Origin: Wenzhouxiangella limi
GTDB lineage: Bacteria; Pseudomonadota; Gammaproteobacteria; Xanthomonadales; Wenzhouxiangellaceae
Direction: 5' to 3'
Length of the DNA: 64,000 nucleotides
Assembly (NCBI RefSeq): GCF_010499265.1
Contig: NZ_JAAGSC010000044.1
Location: 217,266-281,265 of the forward strand
Position 1 is the first letter of the stretch. Each line of letters starts with the position of its first letter. Made by a program: the position numbers and the translations under genes. The notes beneath the pieces were generated by a model. That model was not told where the DNA came from. It worked only from the letters and a program-made list of their open reading frames with translations, and did not search any database. This document shows, piece after piece, positions 46,097 through 56,847 of the stretch.

Positions 46097-47983
46097 ATGC
46101 CAACACCGATATCCGTTCAGACCGCGCCAACCAGCGCGGTCCCGCTGCGATCGACGGGGTTGACAGAGGAGCCGGCCTCACCGACGGTTCGGCCTTGGCG
46201 CAGATCCTGGCATGTTCTGCTGGCCTTGGTCCCGCTGAGTGTCTTGCTGCTGGCAACGCCAGTTAATGCCGCAGAGTTTGTTGTCAATGATCCGGGCCTG
46301 CTTGGTGACTTGAATGAAGGTGATGGGGTGTGCGAAACCGGCAACGGCACATGCACTTTGATCGCAGCTATCGCGGAGACCAGGGCAAGTGCCGGGCCGC
46401 ATACCATTACCATTGCCGTCCCTGGGCCAATCGGTTTTCCGGGTGGCATTTTGCCCGATGATCTGACGCTGCGATCCTCGGAAGACGTGGATGTCATCCT
46501 GCGTGGAGGTGACTTGCGGGTTGGCGAGAGATCGAGCATTGGCGATACGTCACCCTCGTCTGGGTTTCGGATCGAGGGCAATATCTTCATCTGGGGCGAA
46601 GACAGTGCGGTTCGCAACAACATCATCGTCAGAAATGATGATCCCGTGGAACAAGGATTCGGTATAGTCGAAGTCATGGACGGATCGCCGTCGAATGCGG
46701 AGCAGCGGAGAGCAGACCGCGCCATCTTGGAAAATAATGTGTTTTTCAACACAGGCAAAAACATTTCCGTGATCCAGGTGAAGACCAATGACGCTGTTAT
46801 CCAAGGTAACGTTATTGGCTTCGATGAAGACGGCAATGTCGCACCCGGTGATTCTGGCATTGCTTACGGTATTTTGGCCCTATCGAGCCAAAGGCTTACC
46901 ATCTCCGAAAACCTGATTTATGGTTATGGAGTTGGACTTGTCGTGTCTGAGCTCGAGAATTCGATGATCGACAACAATCTTATTGGCAATGTGAAAGGTA
47001 TCGCTGATGCCGGAGCTACAGGTAGCGGGCCGGTTTTAGGTAATGGCATCGTTTCTGCAAATGGATTTGGTAATAATTTCCGCGGAAATATCAGTAATGG
47101 CCATGCTTTGAATGGCATTGCCCTTTTAAGCAGCACAGATGCGGTGCTGGTCGATAATGAATTCAGCGACAACGGCAATGCCGGTATTGTCACCGATGCC
47201 GAATCGACTGGATACAGATTTGAGCTGAACCGCCTGGTCAACAACGGCGGGCTGGCGATTGACGTCTTGAATGACGGCATCATCAATAATGCTGTCGATG
47301 ACGGCCTCCCCAATCCGCCGAGCATTGTCGTGACCGGCGAGAACGGTATCCAGCGGTTTGAAGGGACGTTCTCCGATCCGGAGTTTGTTGATGATTTTGC
47401 AACCGTCTGTTTCTCGGCGTCGACCAGCTGTCCCGGCGCTGTCAGCGGTGAGTCCGACTCTGAATTCCCGCTGTTCTGTCAGGATGCGGTGCTTGACACG
47501 GCGTCGGGCGAGTTCCTGATTTCTGCCGCGATTGCGCCTGATGAGATCGTGCCTGCGGGCCGCTTTATCACGGCCACGGTCACAACCTCGGCCGGCACCT
47601 CGGAGCTGTCGGAATGTGCGGAAGTGCCCGAGCTGGTCGTTGTCGAGCCGTTGGAGTTTTATCCAGTCAATGCCTGGGTGCTCAACCCCAGAAGCGCCAA
47701 GTCGCTGCTCGGGGTGTTCCTGGGCTCTGAAGTCAATGATGTCACCACCGTCGAGATTGACTCGCTGCGCCTGGGGGAGGCCTCCGGTTCGGTGGTTTCG
47801 ATGCCGGACTTCAACGAGGATGGCTACACGGACCTGATGGTGCGTTTCCGCGGCCGCGATACAGGCGCGGAATGCGGCGACACCGTGCTGGTGCTGACCG
47901 GTGAGCACGCGTTCGGCGCATTCGAGCGCGAGCTGGACTTGCGCACGGTTGGCTGCTCAGGCAAAGGGAAAGGCAAGGACTAG
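46097..47983 (+). CDS. exported parallel beta-helix protein with CSLREA-like start
   Basis: 628 residues from the ATG at 46097, with GGAGGAGG upstream. A long N-region ends in a signal helix (HVLLALVPLSVLLLATPVNA). The mature start FVVNDPGLLGDLNEGDGVCE then NGTCTLIAAIAETRA is a variant of the CSLREA domain. Then come right-handed beta-helix rungs (ILENNVFFNTGKN, AVIQGNVIGFDED, LTISENLIYGYGVG, SMIDNNLIGNVKG). The C-terminal 170 residues are beta-rich with paired Cys and end in a Lys/Gly tail. Family members are secreted or surface proteins, often polysaccharide-related. Function unknown. Confidence 0.8.
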   Translation: MPTPISVQTAPTSAVPLRSTGLTEEPASPTVRPWRRSWHVLLALVPLSVLLLATPVNAAEFVVNDPGLLGDLNEGDGVCETGNGTCTLIAAIAETRASAGPHTITIAVPGPIGFPGGILPDDLTLRSSEDVDVILRGGDLRVGERSSIGDTSPSSGFRIEGNIFIWGEDSAVRNNIIVRNDDPVEQGFGIVEVMDGSPSNAEQRRADRAILENNVFFNTGKNISVIQVKTNDAVIQGNVIGFDEDGNVAPGDSGIAYGILALSSQRLTISENLIYGYGVGLVVSELENSMIDNNLIGNVKGIADAGATGSGPVLGNGIVSANGFGNNFRGNISNGHALNGIALLSSTDAVLVDNEFSDNGNAGIVTDAESTGYRFELNRLVNNGGLAIDVLNDGIINNAVDDGLPNPPSIVVTGENGIQRFEGTFSDPEFVDDFATVCFSASTSCPGAVSGESDSEFPLFCQDAVLDTASGEFLISAAIAPDEIVPAGRFITATVTTSAGTSELSECAEVPELVVVEPLEFYPVNAWVLNPRSAKSLLGVFLGSEVNDVTTVEIDSLRLGEASGSVVSMPDFNEDGYTDLMVRFRGRDTGAECGDTVLVLTGEHAFGAFERELDLRTVGCSGKGKGKD

Positions 47984-47995
47984 CCCGGCCCAGTC

Positions 47996-48021
47996 GGCGA
48001 GACCCTGCTCGTGGTCTCGCC
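47996..48021 (+). terminator. hairpin after the beta-helix gene
   Basis: A perfect 9-bp stem GGCGAGACC/GGTCTCGCC with an 8-base loop, 13 bases after the stop. There is no run of T after it, so it would need Rho or act as a 3' stabiliser. Confidence 0.4.
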
Positions 48022-48119
48022 GCCCCTTCGTTGGCGGTCCCGGCAGCTGCTACACTTGAGCGCACAGGGCGGCGCGTGTCGTCCTGCCAACCAAATTCCT
48101 GCTGCTCGAGGTTCGTCCA

Positions 48120-48689
48120 ATGCAAGCATTCAAGTTGGCTGCGCTGATCCTGCTTTTGGGTTTGTTCGGTTCGGCGACCGTCGTCGCCGACAGTTATGAA
48201 TCGACCATCCAGGTCTTCCGCGAGGCCGGTCAGAGCGGCCGGTATTTCGGGGATGCTTATGGCTATGCCGTATTTCCCACCATCGGCAAGGGTGGCCTGG
48301 GGATCGGTGCGGCGCGCGGAAAGGGGCGCGTTTACGTCGATGGACAACCGGTTGGCGAAACCACCATGACCCAGCTCTCGATCGGATTCCAGGCCGGTGG
48401 CCAGGCCTACAGCCAGATCATCTTTTTCGAAGACGAGCGCGCGTTCCAGGATTTCGCTTCGGGCAATTTCGAGTTCGGTGCCAATGCCAGCGCGGTGGCG
48501 ATCACCGCGGGCGCGTCGGCAACGGCCGGCTCGACCGGGGCCAGCGCCGGCGCCAGCGGTGGTCAGAACGATGCCACGACCGCAAGCCGCGGCTACTATC
48601 GCGGCATGGCCATTTTCACGGTCGCCAAGGGCGGGTTGATGTACGAGGCTTCGGTCAGCGGCCAGAACTTCAGCTACCGACCGCTCTGA
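48120..48689 (+). CDS. exported SYLF-domain lipid-binding protein
   Basis: 189 residues with a signal peptide (FKLAALILLLGLFGSATVVA). The SYLF/YSC84 pattern is clear: YGYAVFPTIGKGGLGIGAAR, KGRVYVDGQPVGETTMTQLS, QAGGQAYSQIIFFEDERAF, and the C-terminal GMAIFTVAKGGLMYEASVSG. Eukaryotic members bind phosphoinositides; bacterial ones are periplasmic or outer-membrane associated and poorly understood. A Gly/Ala/Ser-rich insertion lies near residues 130-150. It converges with the HDOD/GGDEF gene. Confidence 0.88.
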   Translation: MQAFKLAALILLLGLFGSATVVADSYESTIQVFREAGQSGRYFGDAYGYAVFPTIGKGGLGIGAARGKGRVYVDGQPVGETTMTQLSIGFQAGGQAYSQIIFFEDERAFQDFASGNFEFGANASAVAITAGASATAGSTGASAGASGGQNDATTASRGYYRGMAIFTVAKGGLMYEASVSGQNFSYRPL

Positions 48690-48727
48690 GGCGGCACTCA
48701 GCGCGAGCCCGTCTTTTCGGGCGCCTC
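48688..48727. terminator. shared hairpin between convergent genes
   Basis: GAGGCG pairs with CGCCTC around an inner GCCCG-TCTTTT-CGGGC hairpin. It sits at the ends of the SYLF gene and the convergent GGDEF gene. T-runs are short, so efficiency is uncertain. Confidence 0.4.
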
Positions 48728-50609
48728 AAAGAGAGCGAATCCGTCCGCCCTGGTAGAAGCAGAGTCGGTTCCGGCCGCTGGACTTGGCTTCGTAGAGCGC
48801 CTTGTCGGCGGCGTTGAGCAGCATATCGGGGTCATCGAATGCCGGCTCGCGCTCGGCGATACCCATGCTTGCAGTGACCCGGATGGCTGTACCGGCCTGG
48901 TTGATCGTGGCCGACTCCAGCCTTCTGCGCAATCGCTCGGCGGCAACGATGAGATCGCGCAGGCCGGAATTGGCGCTGATCAGCAGAAACTCTTCCCCGC
49001 CGATGCGGGCCATGGTCTCGTCCTCTCGCGTGGCGCTCTTGAGCATCGACGAAACGGTTTTAAGGACCTGGTCTCCGGCCGCATGGCCATGCTTGTCGTT
49101 GATCTGCTTGAAATGATCGATGTCGATCATGATCACGGCAATCGGTTTGTCGTTGCGCTGGCTCTGGCACCAGGCCTGTTTGAGCGCCTGCATGGCCGCG
49201 CGCCGGTTCGGCAGGTTGGTGAGGTGGTCAGTCAGCGAGAGCACCTGCTGATGGCGGTGGGCCAGGGCCAGCTCCCGGGCGATCCGGCGCAGCTCGCTGC
49301 GGTCCTTGCGCCAGGCCCGGTCCAGGCTCAGAACCCGGCGAACGGGCACGAGGCGGGCACGCAGTTCGGGTGGGGAAATGTCGGCGGGCACGACGTCGTC
49401 GGCGCCGGCTTCAAAGCTTTCGATTACCGCTGACTCGTCCGGCGGCGCCACCACGCAGATCAGGTACACCGAGCTTCCCCACTCGGTGGATCGAATCAGG
49501 CGGCAGAGGCGATGGTCGCTGGCCGGGAACACGTAGAAATCCGGCCTGGATTCCATCGAGATCCGAAGGGCTTCATTCTGGTCTTTGCAGATCGTGACCG
49601 ACACACCCAGCTCGTCCAGGCGGCTCTCGAGCCTGGCAACTGCAGGATTGCCGTCGATGAGAATGGCGCGCAGCCTCCTCTGCCGCTCGCTCCCTTCAGG
49701 TTCGGTCGCTTCGGTCAGCTCGCTGTCTTCGTCTTCGTAGCTCGGGGTATCGCGCACCGGCAGCTCCAGCAGCTTGGACCATTCTCGCCATTCCTCCAGG
49801 CCCCGGTTGAAGACGGCGCCCAGCGACTCTTCCTCGAGCCCGATCTTGGCTGCCAGTGACTTGTTGACGATGCCCTGACGACTGCGGTCGGCCCCGGACT
49901 GCAGGGCCATGTCCGCGAGACAGTGGGCCAGGTGCAGCAGGTTGGCGAGCTTGCCCGGCCGCGATTGCGGGTCGAAATCCGACTGCTGCGGATCCTCGTG
50001 GTACCGGGCCGGCTCGGCCAGCGCCTGCGGGACGCGGTAGTCCAGCATCAGCGCCTCGGACAGCTCGTTGTGATCGATGCCAAACTGCTTCAGCTCGGCG
50101 GCGGCGAGATTTTCCGGATTCGATTCCAGCAGCAGGGAGTACTGCTCGGGATAAATCGTGGACAGGGCGAGAATGCCGATGCGGGCCAGCAGCCCGCAGG
50201 CAAAGAGATCCTCCGGGGGTGCCAGCCGGGTTGCGTGGGCGAGTCCTCGCGACAAGACCGCCATGAGCAGACAGTGCGACCAGTAATTGTCATAGTTGAA
50301 GGCCGGGCACTCGCCCTCGCTGTTGGTGTCGATCAGCGAAAAGGCGACGGCCAGCTGACCGACCGTCTGCATGCCGACCCGGACGATGGCTTCGGGAATG
50401 GCGGCCACGGCACGGTTGCCCATCGCCGCGGAGTTGGCGAGCTTGAGCAGGCGGCCGCTCAGGGCCGGGTCGGCCTGAACCAGTCGTGAAAGCTGCTGGA
50501 CGGTGGTTCGGTCGTCTTCCCACAGCTCCATGATGGCCAGAGCGACACCGCTCGGGCTGGGTAACCGGTCACCCGCGCTTTCCAGCAGGGCTCTGGCAGA
50601 AGACGTCAT
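48726..50609 (-). CDS. HDOD / pseudo-receiver / GGDEF signalling protein
   Basis: 627 residues. An N-terminal HDOD domain (LSRLVQADPALSGRLLKLAN, VGMQTVGQLAVAFSL) is followed, near residues 315-430, by a receiver-like fold (RAILIDGNPAVARLESRLDE, FEAGADDVVPADISPPELRA). In the latter the usual phospho-acceptor position falls in DFYVFPASDH, so it is probably not phosphorylated normally. The C-terminal GGDEF domain is complete: MIDIDHFKQINDKHGHAAGD and ARIGGEEFLLI. It should make cyclic di-GMP. No classical RxxD inhibitory site is obvious just before GGEEF. Single gene, divergent from icd. Confidence 0.88.
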   Translation of the reverse strand: MTSSARALLESAGDRLPSPSGVALAIMELWEDDRTTVQQLSRLVQADPALSGRLLKLANSAAMGNRAVAAIPEAIVRVGMQTVGQLAVAFSLIDTNSEGECPAFNYDNYWSHCLLMAVLSRGLAHATRLAPPEDLFACGLLARIGILALSTIYPEQYSLLLESNPENLAAAELKQFGIDHNELSEALMLDYRVPQALAEPARYHEDPQQSDFDPQSRPGKLANLLHLAHCLADMALQSGADRSRQGIVNKSLAAKIGLEEESLGAVFNRGLEEWREWSKLLELPVRDTPSYEDEDSELTEATEPEGSERQRRLRAILIDGNPAVARLESRLDELGVSVTICKDQNEALRISMESRPDFYVFPASDHRLCRLIRSTEWGSSVYLICVVAPPDESAVIESFEAGADDVVPADISPPELRARLVPVRRVLSLDRAWRKDRSELRRIARELALAHRHQQVLSLTDHLTNLPNRRAAMQALKQAWCQSQRNDKPIAVIMIDIDHFKQINDKHGHAAGDQVLKTVSSMLKSATREDETMARIGGEEFLLISANSGLRDLIVAAERLRRRLESATINQAGTAIRVTASMGIAEREPAFDDPDMLLNAADKALYEAKSSGRNRLCFYQGGRIRSL

Positions 50610-50746
50610 CGCTTGGATTTCATTGATTTTTTATTGCGGCCGGAAGCCGTTGTGATGCGTGCTGGTGGGCAAGACTTTACCAGTTGACCTGCCGAATCGC
50701 AAAATGATTTGTGCGGGGCGCGGCCGGTTGGCGGCGAGCAGCCGGT

Positions 50747-50754
50747 GATAAAAT
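50747..50754 (+). promoter_or_regulatory. putative -10 region of icd
   Basis: gataaaat lies about 34 bases before the icd ATG, with ttggcg (50728-50733) as a possible -35 at short spacing. The assignment is tentative. Confidence 0.35.
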
Positions 50755-50787
50755 GCCGGTTTTACACAACAAACGAGGAACGAATCC

Positions 50788-52037
<1,250 letters not shown>

Positions 52038-52041
<4 letters not shown>

Positions 52042-52856
52042 GCTCCGGGGGTCAATGGGAACAGGCTCGCGCCGCCCTGGCCGAGCCCGATCCGCCGGCC
52101 AAGTGCCGCCGCGTGGCCGCGCTGTGGGCGCAGGTCGCCAGCGGCCAATGGGTGCCGACCGATCCCGGCCCGCCCGGCGATCTGCCCTGCGGCCGACCGC
52201 AGCGCCCGGAAATGGTCCCGCCGTCGCAGCTGCCGCGGCGCGGCCTGGGCAGCGTGGAGGGCCGTCAGGCGCTGATTCATGCCATCGCCCACATCGAGTT
52301 CAACGCCATCAATCTGGGCCTGGACGCAGCGCTGCGTTTCCCCGGCATGCCCGACGGCTTCTATCGCGACTGGCTGTCCGTGGCCGCCGACGAGGCGCGT
52401 CATTTCGCCATGCTCAACGCCCGTCTCGGCGAGCTGGGCACCACCTACGGCGACCTGCCGGCCCACAACGGGTTGTGGGAGATGGCTGAAAAGACCGCGC
52501 ACGATGTGCTCATCCGCATGGCGCTGGTGCCGCGCGTGCTCGAGGCCCGGGGCCTGGACGTCACGCCGGGGATGATCGATCGGCTGGCCGCGGTCGGTGA
52601 CGAGGAGACCGTGGCGCTGCTGCAAGTCATTCTTGAAGAGGAAGAAGAGCACGTTGCCATCGGCAGCCGCTGGTTTCGAGCCCTGTGTGCCCAGCGGAAG
52701 TTGGAGCCGGAGGCCACGTTTCGGCGCTTGCTCGAAGAGTACTTCAATGGACCGCTGCGCGGCCCGTTCAATCTGGATGCCCGCCGGCGCGCCGGCTTCA
52801 GCGCCGAAGAAATCGATCAGCTTGCGGCCATGGATCGGGCCGACCAGCCGGCATGA
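52038..52856 (+). CDS. DUF455 ferritin-like protein
   Basis: 272 residues from a TTG at 52038 overlapping the icd stop (TTGA). Diiron-type helices are visible: [40 protein letters not shown] and [19 protein letters not shown], giving Glu and ExxH ligands. The family is related to the tRNA hydroxylase MiaE but its reaction is not established. The next gene overlaps by four bases, so icd, this gene and the nitrilase-like gene form a coupled trio. Start choice is based on overlap only. Confidence 0.8.
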
Positions 52857-53629
52857 AGCGTCTCAAGGCCGCCCTGGTCCAGGCCGAGCTGCGCTGGCAG
52901 GACCCGCAGGCCAACCGCGCCCACCTGTCCGAACTGATGGATCGCAGCCCGGGCGCCGACCTGTATGTCCTGCCCGAGACCTTTACCACCGGTTTTCTCG
53001 GCGACGCCGGGCGCGGTGCCGAAGAATTCGACGGACCGACGCTGGCCTGGATGCGGACCGAGTCTCGCAGGCGCTCGGCGGCCGTGGCCGGCAGCGTGGC
53101 CCTGACCGATGCCGACGGCTTGCGACGCAACCGCATGGTTTTCATGCCGCCGGACGGTGACCCTGGCTGGTACGACAAGCGCCACCTGTTTTCTTTCGGT
53201 GGGGAGGATGAGCGCTACACCGCCGGCGCTGCGCACACAGTGGTGAGCTGGCGGGGATGGCGAATCGATCTGCAGATCTGCTACGACCTGCGCTTTCCGG
53301 TCTGGTGCCGCAACGATCGCGACTTCGACCTGCAGCTGTTCGTGGCCAACTGGCCCAGTCCGCGCGTGGAAGCCTGGCGGCTGTTGCTGCAGGCCCGCGC
53401 GGTCGAAAACCAGGCCTTCGTGATCGGCGTCAACTGCTGCGGTCGCCTGGGCAACGGCAACGCCTATTCGGGTCGCTCGGTGGCCTTGGACGGCGCCGGA
53501 GAACGGTTGCTGGAGCTGGGGTCGCAGGAGACCGTGGACACGGTGACGCTGGATCGCGAGGCGCTGCAGTCGCTTCGAAAAAAACTGCCCTTTCTTCAAG
53601 ACCGCGATCAGTTCCGGCTCGAGAACTAG
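52853..53629 (+). CDS. carbon-nitrogen hydrolase, omega-amidase (YafV/Nit2) type
   Basis: 258 residues from the ATG at 52853, overlapping the previous stop (ATGA). The catalytic triad is visible: Glu in YVLPETFTTGF, Lys in WYDKRHLFSFGGED and Cys in DLQICYDLRFPVW. The close similarity in these blocks to YafV suggests an omega-amidase acting on 2-oxoglutaramate or 2-oxosuccinamate, giving 2-oxoglutarate. That would fit coupling with icd, but the substrate is inferred. Confidence 0.88.
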   Translation: MKRLKAALVQAELRWQDPQANRAHLSELMDRSPGADLYVLPETFTTGFLGDAGRGAEEFDGPTLAWMRTESRRRSAAVAGSVALTDADGLRRNRMVFMPPDGDPGWYDKRHLFSFGGEDERYTAGAAHTVVSWRGWRIDLQICYDLRFPVWCRNDRDFDLQLFVANWPSPRVEAWRLLLQARAVENQAFVIGVNCCGRLGNGNAYSGRSVALDGAGERLLELGSQETVDTVTLDREALQSLRKKLPFLQDRDQFRLEN

Positions 53630-53646
53630 GTTTCTTTGCTTGTTGT

Positions 53647-54258
53647 TCAGTCCAGGCGGGTGCGAATCACGCCCACGCCCAGTCCCTCGATGGCGAAATC
53701 GTCTGCGGCGGTGACGCGGATCGGCTCGAGGCGCTGGTTGGCCGGGTCCAGCCAGGTGCCGCGGCCGCGCCGGCGCAGGCGTTTGACCGTGACCTCGTCG
53801 CCGAGACGGGCCACCACGATCTGTCCGCTGCGTGCTTCCGGGCTGCGGTGGACCAGCAACAAGTCACGGTCGAAAATCCCGGCCTCGATCATGGAGTCGC
53901 CTTCCACCCGCAGGGCATAGTCGGGAGCGGGCCGGAACGCGCTCCCGTCCAGGCGGATTTCATCGTCGTGGTTTTCCACCGCCAGCACCGGCGTGCCGGC
54001 GGCGACGCGACCGATTACCGGCAGGCTGAGCGCCGAGGCGCGTGAATCCGCTCCCGCCGGCACGATGCCCCTGGCCTGGTTGGGGCGCAGCTCGATTGCA
54101 CCGTGCCGTGCCAGCGCCTGCAGATGGCACTGGGCGGCGTTGGGCGAGGCGAAGCCGAAGTGGGCGACGATGTCGGCGCGGGTCGGCGGCAGTCCGCGCT
54201 CGCGCAGCTGCTGCTCGATGAATTCAAGAATCTCGCGCTGACGCGCCGTCAGGTTCAT
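53647..54258 (-). CDS. lexA: LexA repressor
   Basis: 203 residues. The N-terminal winged helix has TARQREILEFIEQQLRERGL and PPTRADIVAHFGFASPNAAQ. The self-cleavage bond is Ala87-Gly88 in GRVAAGTP, and the catalytic pair is Ser122 (VEGDSMIEAG) and Lys159 (EVTVKRL). LexA represses SOS genes until RecA filaments trigger cleavage. A perfect SOS box lies eight bases upstream of the start, so it is autoregulated. It converges with the amidase gene. Confidence 0.96.
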   Translation of the reverse strand: MNLTARQREILEFIEQQLRERGLPPTRADIVAHFGFASPNAAQCHLQALARHGAIELRPNQARGIVPAGADSRASALSLPVIGRVAAGTPVLAVENHDDEIRLDGSAFRPAPDYALRVEGDSMIEAGIFDRDLLLVHRSPEARSGQIVVARLGDEVTVKRLRRRGRGTWLDPANQRLEPIRVTAADDFAIEGLGVGVIRTRLD

Positions 54259-54265
54259 CCGGTAA

Positions 54266-54281
54266 CTGTATCAAAAAACAG
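54266..54281 (-). promoter_or_regulatory. LexA (SOS) box of lexA
   Basis: CTGT-ATCAAAAA-ACAG, a perfect CTGT-N8-ACAG operator of the Escherichia type, directly upstream of lexA. Confidence 0.88.
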
Positions 54282-54291
54282 TCATCAACCG

Positions 54292-54807
54292 TCAGTACCA
54301 CCACGGGCCGTAGTACGGCCACCAGGGGCCGTGATACCGATAGCTGTCGGCGTAGACGACGTCAGGCCGTTCGGGCCACAGATAGATGGCCTCGGCCGAC
54401 AGGCGCGGATAGCGATAGACGTACTCGCCGATGGTGTCATCGACAAAGCCCTGCAGCCGGCCCACCACGGTGATTTCGCGGCCACTGGTAAAAACCTCCG
54501 GGTCACGGAATCCGGCGCGACAGGCCAGGAAGCGGCCGTGGGTGACGTCGCCGCCGGTCGGTCGCAGGCTGCGGTCGAGGTCGCGCGCCAGGATCTCGAT
54601 GCAGGTCTCGCTTTGGCCTGGACGGGTATCGACGATGCTGCCGCCCCAGCGGACTTCGGCGCCGACCGAGCGGTCCGTGGCCTGGTCGGGCTGGAAGTCG
54701 GCAAACTCGCCGGCCAGCGGGGCCGGAATACTGGCGCATCCGGCCAGGCCCAGCAGGGCGAAAACCAGCGCTGTGGTTCGGATCAGAACAATGGAAAAAG
54801 TGGGCAT
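54292..54807 (-). CDS. Slp-family outer-membrane lipoprotein
   Basis: 171 residues from the ATG at 54807, which gives a lipoprotein signal (LVFALLGLAGC). The mature part has GAEVRWGGSIVDTRPGQSET, ARDLDRSLRPTGGDVTHGRF and GREITVVGRLQGFVDDTIG, the usual Slp pattern. The C-terminus is rich in Tyr and Trp (YHGPWWPYYGPWWY). E. coli Slp is a starvation and acid-induced lipoprotein. The gene ends near the lexA promoter and lies 62 bases after tgpA on the same strand. Confidence 0.82.
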   Translation of the reverse strand: MPTFSIVLIRTTALVFALLGLAGCASIPAPLAGEFADFQPDQATDRSVGAEVRWGGSIVDTRPGQSETCIEILARDLDRSLRPTGGDVTHGRFLACRAGFRDPEVFTSGREITVVGRLQGFVDDTIGEYVYRYPRLSAEAIYLWPERPDVVYADSYRYHGPWWPYYGPWWY

Positions 54808-54869
54808 GGTCGATACCTGGCAATGTGATTGCGGAAACGAAGAGTTTGACCGATCGGCTGTCTTGCGGT

Positions 54870-56840
54870 TCATGCTTTGCGCGGAGAAAAATGTCGGGCC
54901 TGGGCCAGGAATGCCGCTTCATGGCCGGCGCGATCACCGTAATGAATCCGGCAGTACATTTCGGCCAGAGACCGGAAGGCTGCACCCTGTTGCGGCAGCG
55001 CGGCCTCGACCCGGGCGGCAAACTCCAGCGGGGTTTCTGCCGGGTGCTTTGCCAGGTTCAGCCGACGCAAACGTCCCAGCATGCCGTGCCAGGCGCGCTC
55101 GGCCGGCGTGCGGCGCGCGGGGCGCGCCTGCCGAAGCAGAAAATAGTTGATCGGTGCCGTGACTATCAGCAGGACCAGCAGCATCAGCACCGCAATGCGC
55201 TCCGGCGTCAGGTCCGGCAGCCCGAGCCGCTGCAGAAAGTCGCGCTGGCGGTCGTGGTCGAATCCGAGCACCCAGCGGTTCCACAGGTGCTGGATACGGT
55301 CATAGCGATTGCGCAGCTGCGCCAGCCAGTCGAAGTTGAACACGGCGCCGGGCCGCTCGATCACGCTGCCCGAGCCCTGCTCGATCCGGTCCGGCGAGAC
55401 CGCGGCGGTCGGATCGACCCGGGTCCAGCCCGACCCTTGCAGCCAGACCTCGGTCCAGGCGTGGGCGTCGGACTGTCGCACCAGCAGATAGTCGCTGCCG
55501 CCCTGCCACAGGCCGCCCTGGTAGCCGGTCACGATCCGCGTCGGAATGCCGGCCGCGCGCATCAGAATGGCGAAAGCCGATGCGTAGTATTCGCAGTAGC
55601 CCGAGCGCAGGTCGAACAGAAATTCATCGGCGCCGTGGCGTCCCAGCGGTGCCGCGCTCAGGGTGTAAAAGAATTCTTCCTCGCGGAACCAGCGCAGCAC
55701 CGCCGCGATCAACTCGCGATCGTCGGGATGGCGCTGGCGCAGTTCGGCGGCCAGTTCCAGGGTTCTGGGATTGCGGCCGTCCGGCAGCCGCAAGGCCAAC
55801 GAGCGGGCACCGTCGGGCAGGGTGGGCATATCGACAAAGTCGGGGTTGGAGACCAGCTCGTAGCGCGTCAGGGCCGTGATCGGATGGCGGTTGAGGAGCT
55901 GGTGGTCGACGGTGACGGTCGCGTTGTCCGGGGCGCGGACCGGGTAGTCCAGGGCAAACAACCAGCGGCGCTCGTGCGGTTCGAGCTGGATCGAGTAGTG
56001 CCGCGCGGCTTCGCCTTCGGGCACGAAACGCCGCCGGGGCGCGTCGCCGGAAAACGGGCTGGTCCAGGTACTGCCGTCGAAATTCCACAGAACCGGACCG
56101 CGCCAGTAGCGCTCATCGGGCGGCGGAGGCCGACCTTCAAACTCCACCCGAAACGCCGGTGAGTCGTCGAGGAAAAGGTTGCTGATGCTGCCCGGCGACA
56201 TGTCGTCCGACAGGCCGGTGCGGCCGTCCAGAACCTGGTCGGGCAGTCCCCACAGCGGCTGCGCCAGGCGCGGAAACAGCACGAACAGGGTCAGCGCGAC
56301 CGGCATGGCCATCAGCAGCAGCACCGCGCCGTTGCGAACGGCGGCGGCCTGGGCAACGGGCGCCGCGCCGGCCGGTCGACCATGGATATCCTGAATGCGA
56401 ACCAGGGCAATGGTCGCTGTCAGAGACCCGACCACCAGGTAGCCGAGGTAGATCAGCTTCTCGCTGAACAGGAACTGGGTGGCGATCAGGAAAAAGCTGA
56501 CCGAGGCGACCAGGCGCAGGTCGCGCATGCTGAACATCTCCATCATCTTGGCGGCCAGCATCACGCACAGCAGCGCGGTGGCGGTCCTTCGGCCCCACAG
56601 GCCGCCAAAGGCAAGCACGATCAGCGCGATGGCCATGCCGGTGAGCAGCAGTCGCAGCAAGGCCGGCGGTCGAGAACCCCTGTTGCGCGCCACCACCAGC
56701 CGCCAGGCGCAGGCGCCGACGATGAAGCCGGCCAGCCACGGTGGCATGGCGGCCAGGTGCGGCAGCGCAGCGATGAGAAAGGCCGCGATCGTCCACGCGA
56801 CCGCATTGAATGGCAAATGCCTGGGTGCCGGATGCGCCAC
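54870..56840 (-). CDS. tgpA: DUF3488/transglutaminase-like membrane protein (TgpA)
   Basis: 656 residues from a GTG at 56840, just after the DUF58 stop; an ATG at 56894 would overlap that gene by 47 bases and add non-conserved residues. Five or six N-terminal helices (WTIAAFLIAALPHLAAMPPW, then LLRLLLTGMAIALIVLAFGG) precede a periplasmic transglutaminase-like core with Cys in SGYCEYYASAFAILM, His in SDAHAWTEVW and Asp in WTRVDPTAA, then a last helix and a C-terminal cytoplasmic part. It follows moxR and a DUF58 gene, the standard trio. The substrate is unknown. Confidence 0.88.
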   Translation of the reverse strand: MAHPAPRHLPFNAVAWTIAAFLIAALPHLAAMPPWLAGFIVGACAWRLVVARNRGSRPPALLRLLLTGMAIALIVLAFGGLWGRRTATALLCVMLAAKMMEMFSMRDLRLVASVSFFLIATQFLFSEKLIYLGYLVVGSLTATIALVRIQDIHGRPAGAAPVAQAAAVRNGAVLLLMAMPVALTLFVLFPRLAQPLWGLPDQVLDGRTGLSDDMSPGSISNLFLDDSPAFRVEFEGRPPPPDERYWRGPVLWNFDGSTWTSPFSGDAPRRRFVPEGEAARHYSIQLEPHERRWLFALDYPVRAPDNATVTVDHQLLNRHPITALTRYELVSNPDFVDMPTLPDGARSLALRLPDGRNPRTLELAAELRQRHPDDRELIAAVLRWFREEEFFYTLSAAPLGRHGADEFLFDLRSGYCEYYASAFAILMRAAGIPTRIVTGYQGGLWQGGSDYLLVRQSDAHAWTEVWLQGSGWTRVDPTAAVSPDRIEQGSGSVIERPGAVFNFDWLAQLRNRYDRIQHLWNRWVLGFDHDRQRDFLQRLGLPDLTPERIAVLMLLVLLIVTAPINYFLLRQARPARRTPAERAWHGMLGRLRRLNLAKHPAETPLEFAARVEAALPQQGAAFRSLAEMYCRIHYGDRAGHEAAFLAQARHFSPRKA

Positions 56841-56847
56841 TGGCGGT

